From Isosphaeraceae bacterium (GTDB taxonomy: Bacteria > Planctomycetota > Planctomycetia > Isosphaerales > Isosphaeraceae), in the NCBI GenBank assembly GCA_025356475.1, contig JANXSX010000046.1:1-33086 (forward strand): 33,086 nt of DNA, written 5' to 3'. Position numbers and translations under genes: made by a program. The notes beneath the pieces are model-generated. The model saw only the letters and a program-made list of their open reading frames with translations, did not search any database and was not told the origin of the DNA. Shown piece by piece: positions 1 to 7,454 of the stretch (positions within the stretch are counted from its first letter, which is position 1; each line of letters begins with the position of its first letter).

Positions 1-269
1 AGTCTAGGGTGGATAGGAAGAATGCGAAAGATCGACTACAGCCCGATGCGCCTTATGGCTTTACGGGGCCAAGATTGTCGATTTTCCCATTAATCTCGTC
101 CGATGAATATGGACAGGCGTTCAATTTTGTCGGTGACGTCAAGATTATGGTTGCCGAACGGCATGTAGAGTGCTTCAATAATATCTGTCGGCACGGTTAC
201 CGTGTCGCGTGGCGGTCGATTGTCGATCGCCTCAGCGGTTCACTCTCCTACTTTGTGAGGCCCTTGACG

Positions 270-608
270 ATGCGCAAGCTGTTCCCGCTGCTGGTCGTGA
301 CCCTGATGTCGACGGGTGTTGTTCTCTCGGTCCGCGCTGCGGAAGAGAAGACCGTCACCGGCATGGCTCAGTGCGCCAAGTGCGCTCTGAAGGAAACCAA
401 GACCTGCCAGAACGTCGTTGTTGTTAAGGATGGCGACAAAGTCGTCAAGTACTACATGGTCCAGAACGATGTCGCCAAGAAGGCCCATGGCGCTACGTTC
501 TGCCAGGCTGCCAAAGACGACGGTCCCAAGGTCAAAGTGACCGGCGACGTCAAGGAAGAGGACGGCAAGCAGGTCCTCACCCCCACCAAGATCGAAACGG
601 TTGAGTGA
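270..608 (+). CDS. Small secreted cysteine-containing protein, DUF6370-like
   Basis: Encodes 112 residues. The ATG at 270 is chosen because it opens a clear Sec signal peptide (MRKLFPLLVVTLMSTGVVLSV, cleavage near RAA-EE); the longer in-frame reading from position 9 has no protein-like N-terminus. A GTGAGG about 9 bases upstream can serve as ribosome binding site. The mature part has a CAKC pair (MAQCAKCALKE) and two more cysteines (KTCQN, TFCQAA), then a basic/acidic tail ending TPTKIETVE. This pattern resembles small planctomycete DUF6370 proteins of unknown role; cysteines may bind metal or form disulphides (inference). It is followed by a hairpin terminator, so it is probably monocistronic. 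Bases 1-269 show no other convincing gene. Confidence 0.75.
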   Translation: MRKLFPLLVVTLMSTGVVLSVRAAEEKTVTGMAQCAKCALKETKTCQNVVVVKDGDKVVKYYMVQNDVAKKAHGATFCQAAKDDGPKVKVTGDVKEEDGKQVLTPTKIETVE

Positions 609-639
609 GCAGGCGAGAGTTCGATTTCAGGCAATCACT

Positions 640-689
640 ACCGGCCTCGTTCTCGCCCACAAGGCGGGAACAGGCCGGTTCCTGTTTCT
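640..689 (+). terminator. Rho-independent terminator-like hairpin
   Basis: ACCGGCCT at 640-647 pairs with AGGCCGGT at 672-679. The inner arms GTTCTCGCC and GGCGGGAAC continue the stem with one bulge and one G-T pair, leaving a short loop around CACAA. The stem is followed by a T-rich stretch (TTCCTGTTTCT). It lies 31 bases after the DUF6370-like stop and just before the ATP-grasp gene, so it most likely ends the first transcript. Confidence 0.6.
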
Positions 690-698
690 GGGGGATCG

Positions 699-1859
699 AT
701 GGAGATTCTGATCGTTGGAGCGACAGCTCGCGCAGCCGCGATGTCCGCTCTTCGGGCGGGCCTGAAGCCAACCACGATCGATCTCTTTGCCGACCGTGAC
801 CTCCAAGCGGTCGCTCGCACGATCCGAGTCTTACCTGACGATTATCCGCAGGGTCTGGTGAGCGCCGCGCTGAAACTCAGCCCTCTACCTTTTCTCTACA
901 CGGGGGGGCTGGAGAACTTTCCCGCCTTGGTGGACCAGATCGCCTCGCACCATACCTTGTGGGGTAACGCGAGCGAAGTCCTTGCGTTGATTCGTGATCC
1001 GTTCGTGCTCGCGACGACTTTGACGAACGCGGGATTTCGATTCCCCCCCATAAGCAGGGTCCCACCGATCGGAGCGAAAGGCGCTGAAGCTTGGCTGGTC
1101 AAACCCGTCGCGTCGGCGGGAGGTATGGGGATCGCGTTTTGGTCAAATCCGGAAATCACCAAGAATGTTGCTTCAGCCGAAAAAAACCCGACAAACGTGT
1201 ACTATCAACAATACATCCTTGGATTGAGTGGTTCGGCAATCTACCTGTGCGATCGAGCCGGGGTCGAGCTGGTCGCGATGAATATCCAACTCGTGGGCGA
1301 GCCCGGTCAGCCCTTCGTCTATCGGGGGAACCTCACCCCGATGGTTTGCGAGCCAGAGACTTGTGAGGAGTTGCAACGTCTGGGCAAATTCTTGCATGCT
1401 TGGGCAGGCTTACGTGGAGTCTTCGGGGTCGATTTCATTCTGAGCGAGGGGCGACCTTGGATCATTGAGGTGAACCCCCGCTACACCGCATCAGTCGAAC
1501 TGGTCGAGTTCTCGACGGGCCGATCGTTACTCGCCGAGCATCGACGAGCCTTCGATCGCGGTGCTCCCCGCCCGTCCCAAAGAAGGCGAGAGGCCCCGGG
1601 TGTTCTGGGCAAGCTGGTCGTGTACGCTCGGAAGCCTTCGAGATTCCCCAAGATCGAACACATAACGTCACGAAATGTTGACACGTCAAACATGCCACGG
1701 TGTGCCGACATTCCCCCGGCTGGCGAGCGATTCGCGCCGGGAGATCCCGTGTTGACACTGCTCGGACGTGGTGAAACAGCCAAGGTGTGCCAGGAATCCC
1801 TGGATCGCAGGGCGGATCGCTGGCGACGCAGGATCGGGCGAGTCGACGGACTCACGTGA
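699..1859 (+). CDS. ATP-grasp enzyme of the C1-cofactor island (OrfY-like)
   Basis: A 386-residue soluble protein starting at an ATG preceded by GGGGGA. The N-terminus (MEILIVGATARAAAMSALRAG, then TTIDLFADRDL) is a Rossmann-like pre-ATP-grasp domain. The middle carries the ATP-grasp nucleotide loop (WLVKPVASAGGMGIAFW) and a YYQQYI segment. The end of the fold has the metal-binding strand GVDFILSEGRPWIIEVNPRY, with the Glu and Asn expected to hold Mg2+. ATP-grasp enzymes ligate a carboxylate to an amine or thiol through an acyl phosphate. Similar ATP-grasp genes (OrfY) occur in the methanopterin-linked C1 gene islands of methylotrophs and planctomycetes, which fits the MfnB/CitG/RimK operon nearby. 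The substrate is unknown. Its stop directly abuts the convergent next gene (TGATCA). Confidence 0.75.
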   Translation: MEILIVGATARAAAMSALRAGLKPTTIDLFADRDLQAVARTIRVLPDDYPQGLVSAALKLSPLPFLYTGGLENFPALVDQIASHHTLWGNASEVLALIRDPFVLATTLTNAGFRFPPISRVPPIGAKGAEAWLVKPVASAGGMGIAFWSNPEITKNVASAEKNPTNVYYQQYILGLSGSAIYLCDRAGVELVAMNIQLVGEPGQPFVYRGNLTPMVCEPETCEELQRLGKFLHAWAGLRGVFGVDFILSEGRPWIIEVNPRYTASVELVEFSTGRSLLAEHRRAFDRGAPRPSQRRREAPGVLGKLVVYARKPSRFPKIEHITSRNVDTSNMPRCADIPPAGERFAPGDPVLTLLGRGETAKVCQESLDRRADRWRRRIGRVDGLT

Positions 1860-3695
1860 TCACAAGCTTCGCAAGTATGCGATAAGATCGTCGGTCTCGG
1901 GTTCAGTCAGCGTGCCGAGCCCGGTCACGTCTTCGGGGTTATGGGGACCGATCAAGGCATCCTTGAGGGTTTTCGACCGGCCATCGTGGAGGTAGGGATC
2001 CTTGTCGTATGTCCCTCTCAGCGACGGCGGGTTAAAGCCCTTGTAGACGTCGCGTCGATCTTCAAGACCGACGACGTGGATCTTGCCATCACTATATTCA
2101 GCGCCACCGTGGCAGGAGTTGCACGCGGCCTTAGACGATCGAAAGATCGTTTCGCCCCGGCGGGCCGATTCGGTCAGCGAGCCATCAGGGGCAAGATAGG
2201 GATTCTTGGGATATTCTAGCGTCTTCAAATAAGCAATCAAGGCATCGACTTCCTCTTGCTTGGGAGCCTTGCCTTGCATGCTTTTCGTGAACGACTCGAC
2301 CATGGCGTCGTCGAGACTCTTCTGCCAACCGTGCCAGGTCCAGGGGCCGGTCTTGGCGACACCCCGCAGGGTTGGGACCTTCTTGCGACTCAACTTTGGC
2401 ATATTGCTGTTATCTTGCCAGCCGTCATTCATCGTGTCGAAGTCGAGCCCGCCCGTATGGCCTTCGCTGTGGCAGGTATTGCAGCTATACCACTGGTTGA
2501 AGGAACGCACGGCATCGTGGAAGAGGGCCTCACCACGTCGTTCGACCGACACGGTCTTGGGACTTCCCAGGGCGATTGTTCTGAGCAGCTTGGCCGATTC
2601 GGCATCAACGATCTGGACCGAGTCGTTCAGATAATTCGCGACGAAAAGGGTTCTTCCGTCGGCGGCGAATGCGATCTCGGTCGGTCGACCGCCGAGTGCA
2701 ACCCGCTGGAATCGTGTTCGATCCCGTGCGAGATCTGGAACCATCAGGTCGCGGGAATTGTTCTCTCGCCAGGGGAGCGGGTCCTTCGCATCTGTACGGA
2801 ACAACATGACCTCATGCGTGCCTCCGCAACTGACGGCCAGGATCTTCGCATCATTGGAGATGGCAATTCCATGGGCATCGCCGGCAGCCAAGCCTTCGGG
2901 GTCAAGCGACAATGTATCGAATGGCTCAGAGCCGTCGAGCGTCACTCGGGTCAGGCGTTGGCCGAGAACCCAGCCCTTGTCGATATTGGTGCGGGTGGTG
3001 GCAAACCTACGGTTTCGCATGTTCGCGACCAGGCCTGTCTTGCCATCGGCGGAGATGGTGACTTGGCGGAGGTTGTCGCCATCGATCTCTTGAGTCCGCT
3101 CGACCTTGAAATCCGCAGTGGTGATGATCGACAAGCTCTTGGCTCGTGCATTGCCGACGAGTAGTCGGGATCCATCAGGCGTGATCGCAATTCCCCGTGG
3201 CTCACGACCGACCTCAACCCGCCCTGTGATCTTGAGCGAGTCGGTATCCACCCGCACAACCTCGTTCGCGACCCCAACCGTGACATAGGCGGTCTTGCCA
3301 TCCGAACTCAAGACGACCCCACGCGGTTCCGGGCCGACGTTCACCCGTCCCAGGACTTCGATCGCGCTGGGACCAATCTCGAGAACCGCCACATCGTAAC
3401 CGAACCAGTGGGCGACAATCCCGCGCTTGCCATCCTTCGAGAGAGCCACGGCGACGGGCTTTTCACCGGTTGTGACTTCCGCAAGAATCGAGCCATTGGA
3501 GACATCGACCAGCGAGACCGAGTTACTCGTCTGGTTGGCGGTGAGGAGCCGTTGACCGTCGTTGGAGAGGGCGATCGCAACCGGAGAGCGGTGTTTTTCC
3601 GTAGGCTCGTCGGCGACCCCCGGAATGCTCAACGCAACGGCAATGCTGAGGATTCCGAGCAAGAGGGCGAGGCGGAGGGCGTTTCGTGGCGACAC
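1860..3695 (-). CDS. Secreted YVTN beta-propeller / dihaem cytochrome c peroxidase-like protein
   Basis: A 611-residue exported protein. Residues 1-28 are a signal peptide. Residues about 35-380 hold repeated YVTN/NHL-type blades (ALSNDGQRLLTANQTSNSV, VLSSDGKTAYVTVG, AITPDGSRLLVGN, AFAADGRTLFVAN). Residues 385-611 are a cytochrome domain with two haem c motifs, CNTCH at 405-409 and CNSCH at 525-529, plus the MauG/CCP-type C-terminal block PSLRGTYDKDPYLHDGR. MauG/cytochrome-c-peroxidase relatives act in the periplasm on peroxide or on protein substrates; the propeller probably recognises a partner (inference). A role in C1 metabolism is not shown. It is transcribed away from nikR, and its stop overlaps none of the convergent ATP-grasp gene. 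Confidence 0.85.
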   Translation of the reverse strand: MSPRNALRLALLLGILSIAVALSIPGVADEPTEKHRSPVAIALSNDGQRLLTANQTSNSVSLVDVSNGSILAEVTTGEKPVAVALSKDGKRGIVAHWFGYDVAVLEIGPSAIEVLGRVNVGPEPRGVVLSSDGKTAYVTVGVANEVVRVDTDSLKITGRVEVGREPRGIAITPDGSRLLVGNARAKSLSIITTADFKVERTQEIDGDNLRQVTISADGKTGLVANMRNRRFATTRTNIDKGWVLGQRLTRVTLDGSEPFDTLSLDPEGLAAGDAHGIAISNDAKILAVSCGGTHEVMLFRTDAKDPLPWRENNSRDLMVPDLARDRTRFQRVALGGRPTEIAFAADGRTLFVANYLNDSVQIVDAESAKLLRTIALGSPKTVSVERRGEALFHDAVRSFNQWYSCNTCHSEGHTGGLDFDTMNDGWQDNSNMPKLSRKKVPTLRGVAKTGPWTWHGWQKSLDDAMVESFTKSMQGKAPKQEEVDALIAYLKTLEYPKNPYLAPDGSLTESARRGETIFRSSKAACNSCHGGAEYSDGKIHVVGLEDRRDVYKGFNPPSLRGTYDKDPYLHDGRSKTLKDALIGPHNPEDVTGLGTLTEPETDDLIAYLRSL

Positions 3696-3852
3696 TGGGA
3701 ACGCTCCTGAGTCGTCCAGGGGAGGGCAGGCGGGATTCTCCGGCGGAGTGCAAAGGCCATCTTACGAGATCACCCCCCCACCGACAAGCGCCTGACTGGT
3801 ATCGGCGGGCTCCGCGTCGTAGACTTGAAAGATAACCATCTGGAGGTGTCGC

Positions 3853-4260
3853 GTGTCCGAGGTCGTCCGTTTCACGGTTTCGCTGGAAGCCGATCTGCTC
3901 GAACGCTTTGATGCGTACTGCCAGGAGGGCCAGTTCGCCACCCGAAGTGAGGCGATCCGCCAGCTCCTTCGCGAGAGCTTGACAACCCAAGCCTGGTCGG
4001 ACGACGCCAAGGATGCCGTCGCCACCTTGACCCTCGTCTATGACCACCACAAGGGTTCATTGAGCGACCGTTTGCGTGATATTCAACACGATCACGTCAA
4101 TGTTGTCGTCTCCAGCATGCACGTGCATCTCGACCATCATCATTGCCTTGAAGTGATCATCCTTCGTGGTCGCGCAGCCGAGCTACAAGACCTCGCCTCC
4201 AAGCTTCGTGGACTCAAAGGAATCCACGGAGGTCGGTTAGTGGTTGCTTCGGCAGATTGA
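3853..4260 (+). CDS. nikR: Nickel-responsive transcriptional regulator NikR
   Basis: A 135-residue protein from a GTG start at 3853 with GGAGGTG just upstream. Residues 1-45 form a ribbon-helix-helix DNA-binding domain (VVRFTVSLEADLLERFDAYC, then RSEAIRQLLRESL). The rest is an ACT-like metal domain. The four ligands of the E. coli NikR high-affinity nickel site (His76, His87, His89, Cys95) line up at a constant +3 offset with His79, His90, His92 and Cys98 in SSMHVHLDHHHC. The family forms tetramers and usually represses nickel uptake when Ni(II) is bound. No nickel transporter or nickel enzyme gene is in this window, so its targets lie elsewhere. I saw no clear GTATGA-N16-TCATAC operator upstream, though distant family members use other sites. 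Confidence 0.92.
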   Translation: MSEVVRFTVSLEADLLERFDAYCQEGQFATRSEAIRQLLRESLTTQAWSDDAKDAVATLTLVYDHHKGSLSDRLRDIQHDHVNVVVSSMHVHLDHHHCLEVIILRGRAAELQDLASKLRGLKGIHGGRLVVASAD

Positions 4261-4278
4261 GGATGGACCGACCCGAGT

Positions 4279-4812
4279 CTACCCCCGCCACTCCACCCGC
4301 GCGGACTGGCCACTGCACTCCTCAACCTCGACGCGAAGTACGCGTGGGGTCGGCAAGTGCTTCGAGGAAAAATCTTCGCGAAGCCGGGCACAAATATAGT
4401 CGGCCAACAGCTCGCTCGTCGTGTTCGGAATCGGCAGCAGCACGCATTCGTCTTTGGGAAAGCTCCAGTACCGTTCTTTATAGGTGACACGCCAGTTCGC
4501 TCCGTCGTCCTCCAGATGGATCAGCGGACTTGTCGTCGGCAAGAGCATGCGATGGTCGAGTTCATCGGTGATCGCGCGTGTCAAGTCTCGGAGCGCTAAG
4601 AAGTCGAACACATAATGATTTTCATCGAGGTCGCCATCGACTTCAACTGCGACCCGATAGTTATGTCCATGTATCCGCTCGCAGTGATCACCATCATAAG
4701 TGATGAAATGTCCTGAACAGAACATCAAATAGTCTTTGGTAACTCGCACGGTGTACATTGAGGTCGGCACAGGGGGTTGATCCTGGTTGAGAATGGGGAG
4801 AAGACGCGTCAT
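4279..4812 (-). CDS. 6-pyruvoyl-tetrahydropterin synthase / QueD family protein
   Basis: A 177-residue protein of the T-fold family. The zinc ligands are His35 (FCSGHF) and His48/His50 (RIHGHNY). The catalytic set appears to be Cys44 (DHCERIHGH) with Asp86-His87 (ELDHRML). Glu165 in VEVEEC matches the pterin-anchoring glutamate. It is longer than bacterial QueD (about 120 residues) because of an N-terminal extension, where Met19 could be the true start, and an insertion at about 97-128. QueD makes a deazaguanine precursor, while PTPS-type relatives process dihydroneopterin triphosphate. Last place in the C1-cofactor operon, 6 bases after the CitG-like gene, suggests a pterin step toward tetrahydromethanopterin or folate. 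That role is inferred from context; the fold is clear. Confidence 0.85.
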   Translation of the reverse strand: MTRLLPILNQDQPPVPTSMYTVRVTKDYLMFCSGHFITYDGDHCERIHGHNYRVAVEVDGDLDENHYVFDFLALRDLTRAITDELDHRMLLPTTSPLIHLEDDGANWRVTYKERYWSFPKDECVLLPIPNTTSELLADYICARLREDFSSKHLPTPRVLRVEVEECSGQSARVEWRG

Positions 4813-4818
4813 CGAGTT

Positions 4819-5703
4819 TCACAGGTCAATGGCTGTCCAGCCCAGGCGAGCACGAACGGCCAACACATTGAGTCTCCCAGTCCGAAGCGCCACGAACAAG
4901 GCCGCTGTCACCAGGTCGGCGGTCGTTCCAGGATTGCGGCCATGTTCGTCTTGTCGGAGCCACGCGTCGAAATCTTGGAGGGCATCCACCTGCTCTGGCC
5001 AACCGGAGTCAAGGACCTCCGAGGCCATCGCTGATGCAGCAATTGCGACAGAGTCGCCACGTTTGCGCTGGATCAATGTGTCTTGACAATAGGATAAGAT
5101 CGTCAGATATGTTGTGATAATCGCCGTCTCAAGTGGCTGATTGCTAGCGATCGCGAGTTCTAAGGCTGGGAGAGCCAGCGCAAACACGGTGTGGAAGTTG
5201 GTCGCATATTGTCGGGCGACGCCATCGTGATCGGCCGCCAGCTTCATCGTTTCAAGAAGGGTGATCGTCGGCTCGGCGGCAATGTCCTGATCGGCGGTCT
5301 GGCCCATCCCGCCGGGACTCGCGAGCCGGATCGCCTGATAAACGAGGCGTGCATCTTCAACTGTCGTCGCCGAGAGAACTCTCATCAGCTCGGATCGAAA
5401 GTGGTCATAGGAACCGTCAGTGTCGAGGTCGACGGCTGCGAGGGGTGCCAGCAAGAGAATGATTCCCAGGTTCGTGTTCGTCGAAACGAGTCGACGGGTC
5501 GCGGTTACTGCGTCGAGTATGGTCACTCCCAGAGGGCGACTTGATGCCCTGGCCATTGGCTCGGCGATTGCGGCAGCGCTCAAGGTAAAGTCGAGATAAC
5601 TGAGATCATCGAAATCGTGAAATCGATGGACGTTGCCAGGCTTGCGGGCAGTCGCTTCTAGAAGACATGCCATCGTGGCCGCCAAGCCGGGTTCGAGTCT
5701 CAC
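4819..5703 (-). CDS. CitG-like (triphosphoribosyl-dephospho-CoA synthase family) C1-island protein
   Basis: A 294-residue mostly helical protein. It carries the family N-terminal block LLEATARKPGNVHRFHDF (about residues 14-31) and a second conserved block NTNLGIILLLAPLA near residue 100. True CitG makes the prosthetic-group precursor of citrate or malonate lyase, but no lyase genes are present. A CitG-like gene (Orf5) is a recurring member of bacterial methanopterin/methanofuran gene islands, so a step in assembling one of those carriers is more likely (inference; exact reaction not known to me). Its start overlaps the stop of the upstream ATP-grasp gene by 4 bases (5700-5703), and its stop lies 6 bases before the PTPS-like gene, so all three are probably co-translated. 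Confidence 0.8.
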   Translation of the reverse strand: MRLEPGLAATMACLLEATARKPGNVHRFHDFDDLSYLDFTLSAAAIAEPMARASSRPLGVTILDAVTATRRLVSTNTNLGIILLLAPLAAVDLDTDGSYDHFRSELMRVLSATTVEDARLVYQAIRLASPGGMGQTADQDIAAEPTITLLETMKLAADHDGVARQYATNFHTVFALALPALELAIASNQPLETAIITTYLTILSYCQDTLIQRKRGDSVAIAASAMASEVLDSGWPEQVDALQDFDAWLRQDEHGRNPGTTADLVTAALFVALRTGRLNVLAVRARLGWTAIDL

Positions 5704-6581
5704 CGTCGAGCCTCACGCAAGTGAACGAGAATTGCAGAAGCAAAATCCACACCAGTAACCGAAGCAAGAGCTTTCCAGCCGGGGACGGCGTTGACTTCAA
5801 GGACAACTGTGCCCTGTTGCGGATCTTCGATCAGGTCGACACCGGCCATGATCGCGCCGACGGCTCGGGCGGAGTCGCGCGCAAGTTGGGAGGTCGCATC
5901 GTCAATGGTAGCCGCTTCCGCCCTGCCGCCAATTGCGACATTGGTTCGCCAGTCTTCGGCGGGGGCATAACGGCGCATGGCTCCGAGAACCTGTTCTCCC
6001 AAGACAAAGACGCGGAGGTCGTGGCCAGGGTGGGGGATCATTGCCTGGAGATAGAGGACAGCCCCGAGCCGCTCTAAGGTTGTGAACGCCCGGCGCGCCA
6101 GTTCTCGCTCTGAAATGCGGAGCAAGCCCCGACCCTCGGACCCGAATAACGGTTTGACGACGACATCGCCTCCCAGGTCATCGAACGCCAGGAGTGCCTG
6201 CTCTGCGGATTCACCGACCCACGTTGGAGGGACTGGTAATCCAGACGCTGCCAACTTCGCCAGTGTCAGGTACTTATCCACAGCGGCTTCGATCGCCTTG
6301 GGAGGATTGAGGACCGGCACTCCGGCCGCTTCGACACGTGCCAGCACATCCATACGAAAAACGACCTGCTCAAGACTTCCAGGTGGCATCATTCGCGCAA
6401 GCACGCCGTCGACTTCAAGCAAATTCGTATCGTTTGCAAAGATCCCTGAGGGAGCGACGGTGGCGACGAGTTGAGAGAATTCGACAGGTAGAAATGTGAT
6501 TCCGAGTTGCCCCGCCGCTCGGGCAAGGTCTTCGACATGCCAACCGAACCCCGAGACCAGAGAGATGACGTGCGTGGTCAT
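5700..6581 (-). CDS. RimK/MptN-like ATP-grasp ligase of the C1-cofactor operon
   Basis: The ATG at 6581 (MTTHVISLVSGFGWHVEDL) is chosen because it forms an ATGA overlap with the stop of the upstream zinc-ribbon gene. A longer in-frame reading to 6680 is only the shadow of that gene. The 293-residue product has the ATP-grasp signatures VVKPLFGSEGRGL, DLRVFVLG, WRTNVAIGG and LEVNAVPGWKAL. The last two are typical of RimK/MptN/LysX enzymes that add glutamate or another amino acid to a carboxylate. A homologous gene (Orf17) is part of bacterial methanopterin-linked C1 islands. Because bacterial methylofuran carries a glutamate chain, a glutamyl-ligase role in that cofactor is attractive (inference). 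Confidence 0.82.
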   Translation of the reverse strand: MTTHVISLVSGFGWHVEDLARAAGQLGITFLPVEFSQLVATVAPSGIFANDTNLLEVDGVLARMMPPGSLEQVVFRMDVLARVEAAGVPVLNPPKAIEAAVDKYLTLAKLAASGLPVPPTWVGESAEQALLAFDDLGGDVVVKPLFGSEGRGLLRISERELARRAFTTLERLGAVLYLQAMIPHPGHDLRVFVLGEQVLGAMRRYAPAEDWRTNVAIGGRAEAATIDDATSQLARDSARAVGAIMAGVDLIEDPQQGTVVLEVNAVPGWKALASVTGVDFASAILVHLREARR

Positions 6582-6745
6582 CCCCGACCGCCTTCGCAGC
6601 AGGTTTCGCAGATTGTCCGGCAGCGGCTGCATTGGAGCTTGGCCCGAACCTCGATCAAGGCTCCACCGCAGGCTGGACACGCAGGTCGGCAGGGGGCGGG
6701 GGCCTCTTGGGGTTTTGCAGGCGGGGGTGGCGGTTGGTGATCCAT
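6578..6745 (-). CDS. 55-residue zinc-ribbon protein in the C1-cofactor operon
   Basis: A small gene read from ATG at 6745 to TGA at 6578-6580, overlapping the next start by 4 bases (ATGA). The product opens with a proline run (MDHQPPPPPAKPQEAPAP). It then has nine cysteines: C19, C23 and C26 (PACPACGG), C39 and C42 (LQCSRC), C46, C49 and C50 (ICETCCEGGRG; C46-C49 is a third CxxC), arranged as paired CxxC knuckles typical of zinc or iron-sulphur binding. The cysteine spacing, translational coupling and position between mfnB and the ATP-grasp ligase support a real gene. Its function is unknown; metal delivery, scaffolding or a regulatory contact with the ligase are possibilities. No strong ribosome binding site is visible, so it may depend on translation of mfnB 37 bases upstream. 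Confidence 0.7.
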   Translation of the reverse strand: MDHQPPPPPAKPQEAPAPCRPACPACGGALIEVRAKLQCSRCRTICETCCEGGRG

Positions 6746-6782
6746 CGGGGTGCTCGTTCCGTTGCGGGATGCGACCGTTACC

Positions 6783-7451
6783 TCAAGTTACCACGCACGC
6801 GGCGAGATCGGCCACGAGTTGGGTGTCGATCCGATCGGTTCGATCACCCTTGACGCACGCCGCGCCCCGAACCGCGAACCAATCGGGGCGGAGTGGGGCG
6901 AGTCTTCGAATGGCCGACAGGTCCAGCCCGCCCGCCAGTACAATCTTGAGGCCGGCCTGGCGGGCTCGCTCAACCCAGGGCAGACAGCTCGAATCCAAGG
7001 AGGAGGCATTCGATTTTATATATGTATCCACAAGAATGACGCCACAAGTGTCGGCGTCGATCGCCGCTTCAAGCACGTGATCGGGGTGCGGAGCCTTGGC
7101 TAGCTCCCAGTCCGAGTACGACACGGCGACCCAGACGACCGAAGGGAATCGGGCCCGAACTTGGGACCATTGATGAATCCAGCCTGAACCAGCCCCCGCA
7201 AGACCGAGCTTAGCGTAGCCGATTCCTGCAGGAAGTGTCTCGGGAAGGGAGCATGCTTCGGTGAGTTCACCCAGCGCCACACTCAAGGGAACGTGCACAG
7301 GCACGACCGCCCGCACGGCCTCCCAGACCGAAGCGTCAGCTCGTCCGAGCGGTCCATGTACAGGTTCTTTGATGTCAATCAAATTCGCACCTCCGGCCAA
7401 GGCGGCAAGGGCCTCAGCCGAGGAGCGAACGCTCACGAGCAATCCAGCCAC
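6783..7451 (-). CDS. mfnB: (5-formylfuran-3-yl)methyl phosphate synthase MfnB (DUF556)
   Basis: A 222-residue TIM-barrel-type protein starting with GTG 3 bases after the upstream stop. MfnB converts two molecules of glyceraldehyde 3-phosphate into the furan core of methanofuran. The active-site residues described for the Methanocaldococcus jannaschii enzyme (Lys27, Lys85, Asp151, Lys155) have clear counterparts: Lys28 in NLIDIKEP, Lys81 in GYAKLGLAG, and Asp142/Lys146 in ILVDTYIKS, with the 4-residue spacing kept. The C-terminus has the barrel phosphate site (IVLAGGLDLS, WFAVRGAAC). In bacteria the gene (Orf9) belongs to the tetrahydromethanopterin/methylofuran formaldehyde pathway. It is the strongest marker for the role of this operon. 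Confidence 0.92.
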   Translation of the reverse strand: MAGLLVSVRSSAEALAALAGGANLIDIKEPVHGPLGRADASVWEAVRAVVPVHVPLSVALGELTEACSLPETLPAGIGYAKLGLAGAGSGWIHQWSQVRARFPSVVWVAVSYSDWELAKAPHPDHVLEAAIDADTCGVILVDTYIKSNASSLDSSCLPWVERARQAGLKIVLAGGLDLSAIRRLAPLRPDWFAVRGAACVKGDRTDRIDTQLVADLAACVVT

Positions 7452-7454
7452 CGC

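Noticed and set aside
2256-3164. 302-codon open frame on the + strand
   Set aside because: It lies wholly antisense to the YVTN/cytochrome gene, which has clear repeats, haem motifs and a signal peptide; the antisense translation shows no family features.
3523-4050. 175-codon minus-strand frame spanning the nikR promoter region
   Set aside because: It overlaps both the start of the cytochrome gene and most of nikR; nikR is certain from its nickel ligands.
6582-6680. Longer N-terminus for the RimK-like ligase
   Set aside because: The extra 33 codons are the out-of-frame shadow of the zinc-ribbon gene, whose stop overlaps the ATG at 6581.
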